From Apostichopus japonicus (Eukaryota; Echinodermata; Holothuroidea; Aspidochirotida; Stichopodidae), in contig NC_092562.1 in assembly GCF_037975245.1 (NCBI RefSeq), forward strand, positions 15,744,521-15,808,520: a stretch of 64,000 bases of DNA, given 5' to 3'. The position numbers and the translations under genes are program-made. Of the stretch, positions 36,311 through 49,552 are shown one piece after another. The notes under the pieces were generated by a model. The model saw nothing but the letters and a program-made list of their open reading frames with translations. It did not search any database and was not told the DNA's origin. Positions within the stretch are counted from its first letter, which is position 1; every line of letters starts with the position of its first letter.

Positions 36311-38961
36311 ACTATTGCAAAGCTACTTTAGGTAGGCTTGACTTCATTGGGGATATCGATAACTCTCTGTCAAAAAGAGAGATTTGCACTGGACTATACT
36401 CCACAATCTGAAATCGATCACTCTATGTTGGATTTGACTCTATTCACAACAGGTAAACCATTTCACATATTTAATCAGCAACATATTGTTTTTACACATG
36501 AGTTAAAATGAATCACTGACCACTGAAGACTAAAAGGCTATGGAAAGTATTTGTGGTACTTTATGAAGTATTTAAAGTAGTGTTGTTTAGAAGAATGTCT
36601 TTATATCTACAACAGCTTTGAAAAGTGCAAAAAAAAATAGAAGAATAAGAAAAGAAAACTGTGCTCACTTGAATATTTGTTCGCAATTTCAGAATCATGT
36701 CTTCTTGTAGATATAACATTTTGCATGGGATTGAATAATTCTATGATTAAAAACTCAAAATGTGTCAGAACGATGAATTTTTCAAAATTGAATACTCTGG
36801 CAGTTTAACCGTCATGCGATGAAACATGCCAAAGCACATGTCTATATCGTTTTAAGATCAGACATAGTTTTATTTTGAGGTTGTACCAGGTAATTTTTGA
36901 TAAAATTGACAACACATGCAAAGTGTAGCTGCTGTTTATATTCGAAAATTGTGTGTTCCTTTAAATTGAGTCAGTCCTCTCGTCCCGCATTTATTTAAAG
37001 GAAACCCCAAACAGGAATAGCTGGATGTATTCTAGGATGTTGAGGAAGCATTCTTGGGGGGAAAATTTCCTTTATAATGAGGAAAAGGTGCCCTGCTAAA
37101 ATGATTACCTACACCTGTTCAAAGTATATTTTTAAATGGAAGTGTTACCAAAAGAAAAAGGGCAGTTTGAAATAATCACCTAGATGGATGTGGGTAAACA
37201 TTATTATTTGCTGAACTTTGTGATATAAACTAAAACCACTAATACTCCTGAAAATGTCTAATTATCTTTGATTCATAGCTGATATTACTATGTAAACTGA
37301 GTATCAGCGAGGGGTAGCCTATATGGTACTCTTCATCTTTTAAGTGTAGTTGTTACATAAAACCTTTGATATAAACCACATTATCACCGAGTTGAAACTA
37401 CATATGTTTGTCGATCGCATCGGTCAGACTATAGTGGTCAATAATTGTCGTTAGGCCATTGTACTTCCACAAAGGTCATTATTGCTGCAAACATGGAAGG
37501 CATTATTCCCAAATTTGTCAAATAATTGTGAATCGTGATGAAACTTCAACAAGTATTTTACCACGACCTGAGATATTAATTGTCCTTACATTAAACATTT
37601 TTTGATGTCTGAGAATAATGTGGAGGATAGAATCCTAAAAAAGAACTCTTAGATCAATTTTGTACTTTCATCTTCCACCCCCCCCCAAGAAAAAAAAAAC
37701 ATACTAGCATCCAACTTCCACTTTATCACTAATTTTTAGAATTTACCCAATGGACCCTTATTTTCCACTGCTTACCTCCACAACTACATCCCTCCAAAAC
37801 AAAATACAATAATAATAACAAATAAATAATAATTATAATAATACAACCTTTTCCCCAATAAGTACACTACATGGCAGATTGAAACATAACAAAACAGAAA
37901 ACATTAATGAGGCATACTTAAAATGCCTCCCCCCACCCCACCCCAAAGAAAGAAATTTAACAAAAATGTTGTTGCTACATTTGTTTTCATGACCTATATT
38001 TTATTGGGGGGGGGGATGGTGGGATTATATGCAAACAAAAGAGGTAGAATCCCGGTTAAAACAATAAAATTCAAATGTGCATAAGCAGGAGGGAATTGTA
38101 CCAAGCACAGAGCAAAATGGAGCCCACTGGTAGTTTGCTGATCAAACTTTGCTTTCATTTCAGACCTTAAGAAGAAGGTAAAATTTTATCTAATCGCTTT
38201 ACTTCCTGTTAAATTCTAGTACAAAGTTGGCTTTTCCCTCCCCAGTTTCCTTTTGTAAACACATATTTGACAATCTAGGCAATCCCTGTATTATTCCACC
38301 ATGAATTGTGTCCTCTTGGATATTGCTGTGATGTACTTTTCTTAGGATGGAGTTTACACTATTGGCCTGTGAGAACTGTGAGAATTTGCCAAGGTTAATG
38401 GGAATTATCCTTGCCTAGAAGGTAGTGTTTAACAGAGGTGGAGTAGTTACTATATACAAACTCTTTTTTAATAAGCCCTGTTCACATTTGGTAGAACACA
38501 AGGCGGGGTCTGATTCTGTAAGGGAAATCAACTTTAAATTATCTTGTATAGCGAAGATTCTGAAAGCTAAAGATATGCTCCTTTTCTACTTTCGTCTTTT
38601 TCCAGCTATGCTCATAAATATTTTCATCATAAATACAGGTTCATGAGCAACAAGCTATTTTGGTTCTGCTCAATTGGTGCTCAATATTCCTCCCAAAAAA
38701 AAGACAACTTATAAAGGATGTAACGAGTGCATTTGCATTCGGCAGTATTAATTTCATTAAAATTTTATATTTTTATTCAGGTTTAATCATTTTGATCCCT
38801 TTCAGATTTAAGTACGAGTTCTGGAAGGGATCTGATCCATTCCTTGTAGTCTCAGACCCATTGGTGTGAATCTTGTGCACATCGGACGTTGAATATGTTC
38901 AACTCGAGTCGGTGATGCTTGTTTAAATTTGAATCCATTATTTTGATCGTCTTTGTTTCAG

Positions 38962-39106
38962 GTTTAACTGTGGGTCGGGTACAGGTCTGATTCAGTCCAA
39001 GACCCCTGTCAGTTTGGACGATTGGCACCAGGTCAGGATCAAGAGAGAGGACTGGAAAGGGTGGTTGTGGGTCGATGACGATGAGGCAGTCATTGGAAGG
39101 TCAAAG
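38962..39106 (+). CDS. EGFLAM: Exon 4: middle part of laminin G domain 1 (pikachurin-like)
   Basis: A 145-nt exon entering in phase 2 and leaving in phase 0, between CTTTGTTTCAG and GTAAGA. With the split Arg codon it encodes RFNCGSGTGLIQSK, then SLDDWHQVRI and GWLWVDDDEAVIG. These are the central LG strands: the 'DDWHQV' tryptophan-histidine strand and the 'G.L.VD' strand are near-universal in this fold. The unusual Cys in FNCGSG recurs at the matching place in LG domain 2 (FDCGSG, exon 7), and I recall the same core in vertebrate pikachurin. The donor and the first ~210 nt of the following intron are duplicated in tandem, so a second GTAAGA sits at 39322. Reading through to it meets a stop codon, so only the first donor makes sense for a full protein. 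Confidence 0.93.
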
Positions 39107-39527
39107 GTAAGACGGAAAAGTCCCTTTTGGTTGAATTTTCGCACAATTATTGCCATTCAGGTTTTGACCATGTTGTTTGACAATAGTTGCAATAACATTG
39201 AATGAAATGTTCATGAATTACAGTTTCCTTTGTACCAAGTTGGGTATATAAAATAAAAGTTAACCAACTGAAAATTAAAATTGCTTTCGAATTTGGATCA
39301 ATTTAAATTTTATTTTGAAAGGTAAGACCGAAAAGTCTCTTTTGGGTGGTTTTTATGACAATTATTGTCATTCAGGTTTTGACCATGATGTTTGACAATA
39401 ATTGCATAACATTTGATGTAATGTTCATGAATTTCCAGTTTCCTTTGTACCAAGTGAGGTATATAAAATATAAGTTAACCAACCGAACATTAAATTTACT
39501 TTCAAATTTGGATCAATTTTATTTTTG
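39103..39527 (+). repeat. ~215-bp tandem duplication spanning the exon 4 splice donor
   Basis: Unit 1 is 39103-39317 and unit 2 about 39318-39527. Shared words in order: AAAGGTAAGAC, CATTCAGGTTTTGACCATG, TTTGACAATA, AATGTTCATGAATT, CAGTTTCCTTTGTACCAAG and TTTGGATCAATTT. Unit 1 starts with the last coding bases and donor of exon 4; unit 2 therefore carries a second donor-like GTAAGA at 39322. Confidence 0.88.
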
Positions 39528-41705
39528 TTATGACACTTTTGGTAAGATTTTGATCTTTTTGTTTTGTTCTTTTGTTCACCGTATGGGCCGTAATATAACA
39601 GATCCACTCAGCTTACCAGTTATCAGACATGTTATGCCAAGAGGCGGGGGGGGGCGGGGGGAGGGGACCAGGGTATTCTCACTCATCATTTGGGAAACTT
39701 AAGTGGTGGCAGTGATTTAGACCCTGTCCAAAACATTTCTATGTCTTGTCAGACTGATGAAATTATTAGGCATATGGCTGTGGAATGCTTGGGGGGGGGG
39801 GGAGAGGGGAGACTCACCTCTGAGGTAGTAAAGTGACATCGTTTCCACGAGGTATGACTTTAGCAGTTGTACGGTATCATTGTCATGTTCACTTACCTGG
39901 TCTCGAGAAACTGATATAGGTTTCCTGTAATGCCAAGGTTGTAATTTCATGTTATACAGCTGCTGCGGTGAGGTTAGCATGAATGTGAAGAATCTAAAAT
40001 TACATTGCTGTCACCCTGGTATGATAGATCGGTTCCAGACATGCTGCTGATGATGATGCATGCAGATGGACATTGTATTCATGTTGATATGACTGTGGGC
40101 ACATCATAAGGTTAAGGCCTCTTTGTCACAATTTACATCATGAAACATTTCTGACATTTCATGTGATGTTTATGGATCGAATCCATTGCATTATTTTGCA
40201 GTAGAATTTTTAATTTTATAAAGGAAGGATCATATTCCTTATCAAATTGATATGCTTGAAAATTCTATTACTAAAATAGTACAATTTATATGCAGTAGTA
40301 CAATTTAAGTATAAAACCAAATTGTTTGGCTCATTTGAAGCATAACAGTATATTTAACAGCTTTTTGTTGTTGTTGTTATTTGCAACGTTATTTCTCTCA
40401 CCATGAAATTCGCTTGGCCTGGAAACCATTTTTAATTTGATTAATGCCATGGAAGAGAAGATTAAAATAATGTGAAAATTTGTTGCTTTTGAAAAGAGAA
40501 TTCAGCATTCAGTCTAATAGACTTACCTTCTTGCATAAGAATCAAGACTGAAGCTGTTGTCATCTATAGTAAACATTTGAGGCTAACTACCAATTTATTG
40601 CACCTTCTTGTATCTGCTGCCCCCAATTCCAGCCCTTCTCCTCACCAACTAAGAAAACCTCTCGCACTTGATGGGGGAGAAGAGTTTCTTTTTTATGACT
40701 GGTATCTTTTTAGATTGGGCAATCTCATAACTTTCCCCATTAAACCCCCCCCCCCCCCTTCCACTTCCTTGGTCTCTTGTATAATTATGGATTTTACAAG
40801 GAAAATTTATACTTCTTTAAGTTTCCACTTTTAAAATTTCAACACCAGTATAACGGTGTTTGAATCTAGATAAAATCTACCTATCAAGACAACAGCAACA
40901 GTCAGTTGTTACTGAAAGTATTTGAATTCAGTAAAATAATAGATACCACACATGCAGGACTGTTTCTGTTTCACAAAGCCAAGCAAACTTCAACATTTGA
41001 TAAATGACAATTTAACAAAACAACTTGTAATTTGGAGATTCAAGGAATAGTTTCAGACTACATGTCAAATGTATAATATACATCACAAGAGGGGGAAGAA
41101 ACCTGTTAGACTATCAGGTGGCTTTATATACCCATGGGATGCATTAAGGAAGTGAGATTTTTGATCAGTTTAGGTAATATCTTTTAATATTTTTGTAATA
41201 TATCTTTTCAAACCCAATTCTTTTTTTTGTGCCCATGTCAAATCACCATCAATATAGAGGTCTCTCTGGGGTGTGGATTTCAAATTGACCAGACCATGAG
41301 GTAGTGAGAGGTTCATCAGAGTTGACAGCCAATGGTTGTTTTCGGGTCATGAGAGTAAATATATAAAATATGATCTGTGATAATAGAAACAGGTTGTTTA
41401 TCAAAATATATTTGTTTGGTCTGGGATACATGATGGAGGTTGTCAAGAATTGTCCCAAGCAGAGGTACATATTTGACAGGTTTCCTATAACTAAAAGAAA
41501 TAGAAACTGTTCTTAGTTTGTACCAAGAGTCCCCCCCCTCAACTGTTTTGGACTATGATGCAGACTTTAATAGACGACACATATATAGTAATAGAGTTGT
41601 CAGCAGCATAAATTGATAAAGCTATAAGTTGGCTAGAGCTGAATGAAATTGGTTTTTGCTCTAAGTTGAGATGTGGCATGAAACAATAATGTTCGTTTTT
41701 TACTG

Positions 41706-42037
41706 TTAAAAGCATTGAAGACTCTCTGCTTGCAAGTGACGTTTTGTTTGTGTCGCTACAAAATGCAGACAGTAATGAAACGTGATACCTTCTTATCTTT
41801 AGCTGAACCTGAGATGTCCATCGCTGTATCGTTTGTATACTGTGCTGTGGGTATTGACCGCAGCCGTAGCCTGTATGTACTGACTATACACTAGTGTCTA
41901 ATTACCGATGGTAGCAAGCTGTGTGTATTTTCTGAGATCGATGGTGGTGTCTAACACTTCTGTTACACCTCATTCGAAACTAGGTCAGATTACCGGAATG
42001 AGACGTTTCTTTTTGCGCTAGTCTTCCCACCCTTTAA
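41706..42037 (+). mobile_element. TTAA-flanked MITE, copy 4, internally deleted
   Basis: About 332 bp, from TTAAAAGCATTGAAGACTC to CCCACCCTTTAA. Relative to the others it lacks roughly 40 bp just inside the left end: the segment with the CCAAACCGCGTGC and GTTAACTTTCC words is gone and the sequence jumps to CTTGCAAGTGACG. TTAA is kept at both ends. Confidence 0.75.
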
Positions 42038-44490
42038 TTAAGTTGCACCTGAGAAACTGTAAATCACACAAGTTTTTTTTTAAATAACAGTATCATATAC
42101 AGTATGGTGCAAGCCTTTCCCCTCCTTTGGCACCCCCCCCCCCTGCCTGGTTCAAAAGAAACTCAGAAGGCTAATTATTTGGTATTTGGTTCAAGATGTA
42201 AACCTCTCTAGAAATGAGAAAGATCTTTCATGCTGCGCATGGACTGCTAACAGTTAATGCTTTCCTTATCCCGATCAACAAGTTATGAGTTATTTACTCT
42301 GTACATATCCATACTGATATGAAAACCTTAATTCAATGGTTGCAGGAGCTGAGGTGTGTGTATTGGGAGAGGAAAGAGGATATGAAGGGAGCTTTTTATG
42401 GGCTTCACTATAAAGTAGAAACACATATCTGGTAGAATGCCTGTACCAAAATATTTGCAATCCTTTCTTAAGGTACACCCCCCCTCCCTGTTTCCCCAGG
42501 TGCAGGTGGTCTTTCGTGTCGTATTAGCATATCGATGGAGCGAGATGATATTTGAATATTCAGAATAAGCAGAACGCCCTTGAAGCCCCTGCAGCACGTT
42601 GCATTTGTCACAAAGGGTGTCCATAAGAAAATTTAGGTAAAAAACCCCTTATTAAGTTTTTTTTTATCTTATGAGACATTCATGGTTCAGTATCTTAAGG
42701 GCAGGAGTGGCATATGAATTCAAAAATTTGAAAATGTTTCCTCTTCAGGGGTGGTCCTTTGAAATTAAAGGTATGTTTTATCGAAATTTTCAGAAATTAG
42801 ATTCCAAGAAAGACCGCAATTATGCATCACTGGAATATCTGAATCCTTTTATAGGACTATGTAAGAAAGAAAAGAAAAGGGTACCAGCTCAATATATAAA
42901 TACAATTTTTTTTCAAGAATTCAAAAGCTTAAAATATATCCGATAATGGAATGACCCTAACAAAAAATAATATGGGGGAAAGAAAAAATGAAAATATATT
43001 ATGCTTATGTGCAGTTACAAAGTTCAAGAACTTTAGAGAATTCTGGTGAGAAGTTTGGCAGGTGTTTTGTGGCCAAAAGAGTCATGAATTCACCAAAGAC
43101 CACCTAAGCTTCAATAGAATTTGACTAAAGAAGGGAGAGAAAGAGAAAAAAAAATGTGAAATGAGAGTGAGAAAGAATCAGACTGTTAAAGTGATTATGG
43201 TTAATGTGGTTTAGAGGAAAAGCAGATGTGAGCTGGCCCTTAGATTCATGTTTGAAGTTAATAACAAGAGACAGTTGAAACCACAATAAAGACATTCATG
43301 CTTGATTTTCTATTAAAAAATATTGACTCACGATGGCTGGTTGGGTGCCTTTTATTACAGAATTGTGATTTAAAATAGCTGTGGCAAAATGTTAATCTCA
43401 ATGGGAGTAGCAGGAAATGGATGAAAGAGAAGAAAAAAGAAAAGAATGAAAGGAATTGATGATGCTGGTTAATTGAGGTTGACGTTAAAGACCACATTAG
43501 GGTGTACAGGTGCGATAGAGTAAGATGGATCAGTTAGGAGCTGGGACAAAGGTTCCAGGATGAGAAACTATATTAAAGTGGATCATGATTGTGTTTATGT
43601 AAAGGGGGTATAGCAGGGGTTCCCTAACTGGGGTGCATGAACTCCCAGGGGGGGTGTGTGAGTCCATCCCAGGGGATTTGTGAGGAAAGTCAAAACTAGA
43701 GTACTCTTACAATTAATCACTTGTAAATTATACATCTAAAACGGTAATCAGCTTGGTTGATTTTTGTCAATTTTTTTTGGGGGGGGGGGGGCTGAAGTTT
43801 CTTCCATATTTTTTCATGTTTGTGAATAAGGCCTATATTAGGTTACTGGATTGCCACAGAAATTGTTTCTTGTCACAAAGAAGTATCAAAATACATACTG
43901 TATGAGGAGGAGAGAAGAGCTGTTATTAAAAATGACCTCTAGTGACCATTCAGAGTCCTCCTAGCATATTTTAGGCCATCTATTTCTCTTCTTTTCTATG
44001 ATTAAAAGGTCACACAAACAAAACCATCATTATTAATCTATATGATAAAGATAACTGCCATGAAAAACTTCTCCAAACAACTATTAAAGAGAATTATTTC
44101 TACATTTGGGAGATATCTCAGGTTTAACACTCCACAGCTCCTTCTCACACCAGGCTAAAGACTTGAACAAGTCTAAATATGCTGTCATTAGTTTGCAAAC
44201 ACTGAATTAAAAAAAATTGAAACTTTTAACAAGACTTAGTGATGGCAGTGGTGTAATAATACCTGTCAAAACTGTTTACATTAAAGTAAAAAGGTGCATT
44301 CCAGTAACCCCAGGACTCACCTGACATTCTGAACAAAATGTCACTTCAATTTGTTTTATTATAGGACATGAGAAATTAAATGGGAAAGGTTTATCATTTA
44401 TTTAGGTAAGCCTTGTCTCAAGCTTTCTAGTATCTGTGAAAATGAAATATTTTATTTCATATTTTTGCAGAAATGAGCAACATAGTAGAT

Positions 44491-45815
44491 GTGACTTGTG
44501 TGACAGCTACTATTAAGGGAAAAAAAAGGACATTTACTTATACCCACATCTTGTTTTGTAAACTTTAATAAAAAATTTAAAATATTTCATTTTATATGCC
44601 AGATAAAAGACACTTACTCAATTATAGAGGCAATTTTGAAAAAAATAAATAAATAATGGGACAAACAGACCGTGACTCATGTGACAAACAAATGTGACTT
44701 GTGTGACGAGTAGAACTTACTAATGTATCTGTTAAGAAATGGGGTAATAAAGTGCAAATATAGAGGACATAAACAATAACAAATTATTAAAGCATCTTAG
44801 AACAATTAGAAAAATGTTAATTAAATACTAAAACACCCACACCCCTTGCCTACTAGACAGACTAAATACATGTTGTGGAATGGCATGTTCATTTTTGAGA
44901 TATTCTCATTAAGAAGTCACTTTCAATCACTTTTCATGTTATTTCAGTCATTTTGGGCACTAGAGTACACAAAACATGAAATAGCCAAGTACTGAAAATT
45001 GCAATATTTTTTCACACTATGGGAGTGGGGTCTGTTGTTGTTAATTGGAGTGAAAAGACCATATACTCAAGTCCCAAAATGGCTTGAAAAACAAACTTTA
45101 ATTTTGAATGAGAAGATTTCAAAAATTTTCAAAGGATTTGCCAATCCTCAATTTGATGCTTTATATGGATTTTATTGCTAAGGGGTAGATATTGGTCAGT
45201 ATTTGCAGACATCTGTGATGTGTTGTTGAAGGTTTGTAAGGTCCCAGACATGGCACCAGGTGATAGTGGCTGAACTATTACAGTAGTCGGCCGAAACTTG
45301 GACCGATACCCGACTTTGAAAGGCCATAACTCAAAAAGTATGTAACAGAGAGCGCTCAAACTTTGCAAGACTTCCTATCTCAGTGACCTTCCAAGTTTTC
45401 TGGAAATTTGTTGAATTCACACGGAATGACCAATATGTGATGTTTGTATGCTATGTAGGTAAATATGTGAATACACCTTACCAGTGACAAAATTGCAAAA
45501 CTATCAGAGAAGAATGTGCATTTTATTATGGTCTAGAATCATTATATTCTCAACATGATTCAATACCTAACTACACAGTCTTGGGGAATATTGATTTGAA
45601 TATTAGGGAATGTTGATGTGACTCACATGATGTGGCTCACATGATGTGACTCACATGACAGTTTTTAAGGGAGATTTTTTACACAATTCGAGCAACTGGG
45701 GGAAAATAAATAGTGGTTATCTTTTGGTCTTTATATATAGACTTTTTATCTGTATTATGAGAAGAAAATATAATGCGGGTCAAGAATGAATAATCTTCTT
45801 TGACTCGCGTGACAG
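44491..45815 (+). repeat. Cluster of TGACTYRYRTGACA motifs
   Basis: Seven occurrences of variants of GTGACTTGTGTGACA: 44491, 44672, 44694, 45618, 45631, 45645 and 45801. The 45618-45660 group is a small tandem array of the near-palindrome ATGTGACTCACAT. The stretches between are AT-rich and otherwise featureless. Confidence 0.7.
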
Positions 45816-48800
45816 AAAATAGAGGGTGTTTTTTCTCTAAGCAATTGCACCCTACCCCACCTCAATATCAGAAGTGTTTGGGATGATATTAGATACACCT
45901 TCCTATTAGCAATTATTTCAGCTCAGAAACTGATGGTTATTTGTTTATTATGTGAAAAAAACCCTTAAATTACCCTATTTATCAAATCTTCATTTCTATG
46001 GCAACCAGTTCTCAAAATTGCCCCCAAAATCCATACAAAACTGACAATTCTTTTGTTGTTAATTAATGAGAACCATGGGTCATATTTTTAAGGAAAATAT
46101 GTAAATGTTTGATATATATAATACATTTGAAAATTAGTTACGATGATGATGACCTTATCGTGGAATTGACCAAAAGTTTCACCTACAGTAGGCCAACAAC
46201 AGTCAAACATTTACAAAACAGCAGGTCCCACAGACATAAGGTGCTGTACACTATCTCTCCAAAATAGCAAGATTTTCCTTGCTACTCACAAAGATCTCTA
46301 ACCATAAAATATAAGGATGATGGGTTAGGTTTACATCTTAGAAGTACAGCAGTGTCCGTGCATGTCTAACTTTATCACCATTGACTCAGCTAGACATGTA
46401 CTGTTGAGATATGGTCACCATGTAGTACAATTCCTGTTTTTATTCATCTGTCAGGTGTGGAAATGTACTTTCTCCCCTGCTCTAAATAATTCTCTCCGGT
46501 TCGTGATCGGCACCATGTGTTCTTAAACCGTACTCAGTGAAATCTTATGGCTGCAGTAGTTCAATGACTTTTGCCACCAACCTGATTTACATATTAATTT
46601 AGATAAACAGGCTCATTTCAACAAGCAGGCAAGATATACCAACCACATCAATCTGCAAATATGTGACCGATCGTTTCTCTCCTCTCTGAGCAGAGAAATC
46701 CCATTCTTTAAAACGTCATGCTGTCTTCCCTGTCAAGGTGAGTGAAAGTCCATGACTTAATCGTGTCGTCCTTCGCAGAGAAGGTACGAGAACGTTTAAG
46801 CTGCTCAAGTGGCTCCCCATCGGTTCCCCCAGCAAGACCCTCGACATCCCCCCTTCAAAGCAGGTCATCTTCAGCTGTGTGTTTTTTTGTTATTTTGCCC
46901 TAAAATTCTGGGAAAAGAAGGACTTTAGAGAAAGGCATTTGTTGTAAAAAGAGTATATAAGAAATTGTGGAATATAGCTTGACCTGTCTTGGTCGTTCCA
47001 CCTGTTATAAAGCCGTCCCACGGTGTTTGGGAAATACAAGGCATATTATATTGCAGACAGATATGTGAGTGTACACGGGAGAAGGGACATTGTGGTGCCA
47101 ATCTTGATGGGGTATTGTTTTGATAAATTATATGAAAAATTGTTTGCTTCCTGTCCAGTGTAGTGTCATTTTATAATTTGCGTATTAGTGCTCCATTAGG
47201 TTTAACTATAGGATTCTGCACCAAATTTAGAGGAATTTGTAAATTCTTACCAATAAAAAAACTGCACCCTTCCCCAAAAGTTTTGACATATCCCTTCTCT
47301 ACATTCGTAGGTGTCAATAAATTGTTCACTTATAGCTAGGAGAACAAACATGTTGGAAAGAATTTCAGCAATTATTTGAATAAAACCACATCTCCTGTAA
47401 TATTGGAAAACAGAGTTAACAGGTTCTATTAAATGTCCATTTCAATGTTTTCAAGTTTACAATTTCAAGTATACTGCAACAAATAAAGTGCATAAATGAA
47501 TCAAAAGTTATCAAAACTAGTAATTTGCCAAGTGACTAATATCCGTACCCTTACGGCAAAGACGATTTTACCCAAATATATATTTCTTTCACAAAAGCAT
47601 GAGGTAGAAGCGACAATATTAAGTAGAGCTGATTTCAAAATTCAAAAAGATGAAAAATGAATTTTGATGAAACTTCACACACTAAAATGCTTTTGGCAAT
47701 GTTCTATCATTTCCTTTCCTCAAAGTTCATACGGCTACTCGAGATGACTATTAATTCCCCCGATTCCATCTTTACCCTATTCGCTGAGGTTTTCTATCGC
47801 GGGTTTCTTTTAACTTTTTGTACCTTTTAGTCTCTTCTTTGAACGATATATTTTGTGTAGTTTCCGACACTATAAGTTTTCACAGTTTATGAGTTTAAAC
47901 AGAAATAATAAATGTTTCCCTGGAGGGTTTTGTAATCAAGGAACCGAGACAATTGGCTACGGTTGTTTTCTTCTTGTAGTAGCTTGCTCCCAGTGTCGCA
48001 GGGGAGTACCCTCGTCTCTGCGTCAATCCCTAATTGATGTTTTTTCTCTTTTTGGCGTGTTGTTTCCTTGGCTCTGTTTGTTGTTCTAATGTTGGGTTGA
48101 AGTCATGCAGGTCGGTCTTTTGATCGGTTAAAACTCATTTCCAAAGTTTGGCTGCTGACCGCTTGAGTTTAAATATCCGTCTACAATCTCACAAATAGAG
48201 GAACAGAGAATAGAAAATAATAATTATGAAACAATATTTTGCTGCTTTCTGATACCTATCTCTCCATAACATTCGTACAACTCTGATCTATCTAGCCCAC
48301 AAAAATTGGTGACATTTAAGCTCTGCATCGCTCCCACCGACCCACTTGCAGGGTCAAGGGCCACTTTTCTCATTCTTCCGAATCTAAAGTTCAGAATACA
48401 ACCATGGTATTTTTTTGACAAAAGTCATTGACAACATTTACTGAGGTTTTGCTTTAACAATATACCAACACTTACCCTAAGCCTGTACAGCACTTCCCAT
48501 TGCATATCGTAGCCCTAAATTAATTTGTGTTTAAACTTCCACATTTTAATATTTTGAGGTGAGATGAAATAATTTCATGATGCAGGTTAGTTCAGATAGG
48601 ACAGCTCTGTGCAGTGGGCATGTATATTAATCCCAAGCAGCTATTGTATAAAGTGTGTTGTATCATTTTTTTAAAAACATGGAGGTGATTTTAAGATATT
48701 TCTGGTAGTTAATTAGGGGTGGTGTAACAATACCCCATCAAAGTTACTCCTTAGAATTACAATTGTCAGTTTCGTGCCCAACATTGATTCCTCAGTCATT

Positions 48801-48979
48801 TTCCATGTAATGCTTGAATTCATAGATTGATTTTTCTGTTTCATTTTTTTTAATATTATTATCATAAATTTTATTTGGGGGGGGGGAGAGGGCGGGGAAC
48901 TCTTCAATACACCTTCTGGTAACACATGTTACATGTGGCTCAGCTTCTTTGAGACATAAAAAGTAGTACATAACATGCT

Positions 48980-49345
48980 TTAAAGGGTGTGAAGACTTGC
49001 CCAAAAAGAAACGTCTAATGCCGGTAATTTGACCTAGTTTCGAAAGAGGTGTAACAGAAGTGTTCGACACCACCATCAATCCCCGAAAATACACACACAA
49101 CTTGCTACCATCGGTAATTAGACAATAGTGTACAGTCAGTTCATCCAGCTGCGGTCAATACCCACAGCAGTGTATAAACGATACAGCGATGGACATCTCA
49201 GGTCCAGCTAAAGATAACAAGGTATCACGTTTCATTACTGTCTGCATTTTGTAGTGACACAAACAAAACGTCACTTGCAAGCAACAGAAAGTTAACTTTT
49301 TCAGATGGCTGCACGCGGTTTGGAGCGAGTCTTCAATGCCTTTTA
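48980..49345 (-). mobile_element. TTAA-flanked MITE, copy 5
   Basis: About 366 bp, same orientation as copy 1. The right end reads CCTTTTATA where the others have CCTTTAA, so one TTAA has mutated. The rest matches closely, including the GTGTAACAGAAGTGTT word. Confidence 0.72.
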
Positions 49346-49530
49346 TACAAACATTTCGGAAAATGCATTTGAAACCAAATATGTTAGTTAAGACGTCTGT
49401 CGGATTGTGCAATACAGTTTTCATCTCAGACATACAATGTACCATCTTCATTGCTCTTTGTTTTTGGTTTAAAAAATACACTTTGTGATCGTTAGAGCTG
49501 CCAAAGAGGCTACTGGATAAACAGATAGCA

Positions 49531-49552
49531 AAATTAATTAATTAATTAATAA
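49531..49552. repeat. AATT microsatellite
   Basis: Five AATT tetranucleotides. Confidence 0.9.

Larger units (their letters stand above)
31212..38961 (+). other. Intron 3 (about 7.8 kb)
   Basis: Splits LG domain 1 after its first strands. It contains a GTAAT-type simple repeat (31620-31683), a LINE 3' end (33885-34153) and a divergent ~146-bp tandem repeat (about 35815-36310). The 31700-33880 and 36320-38950 stretches show open frames with no protein-like character and no recognised element. Confidence 0.8.

Noticed and set aside
46779-46860. Possible extra exon between CCTTCGCAG and a GT at 46861
   Set aside because: The only junction that would fit the phase-0 neighbours gives an early TAA, and exons 4 and 5 already make a continuous LG domain.
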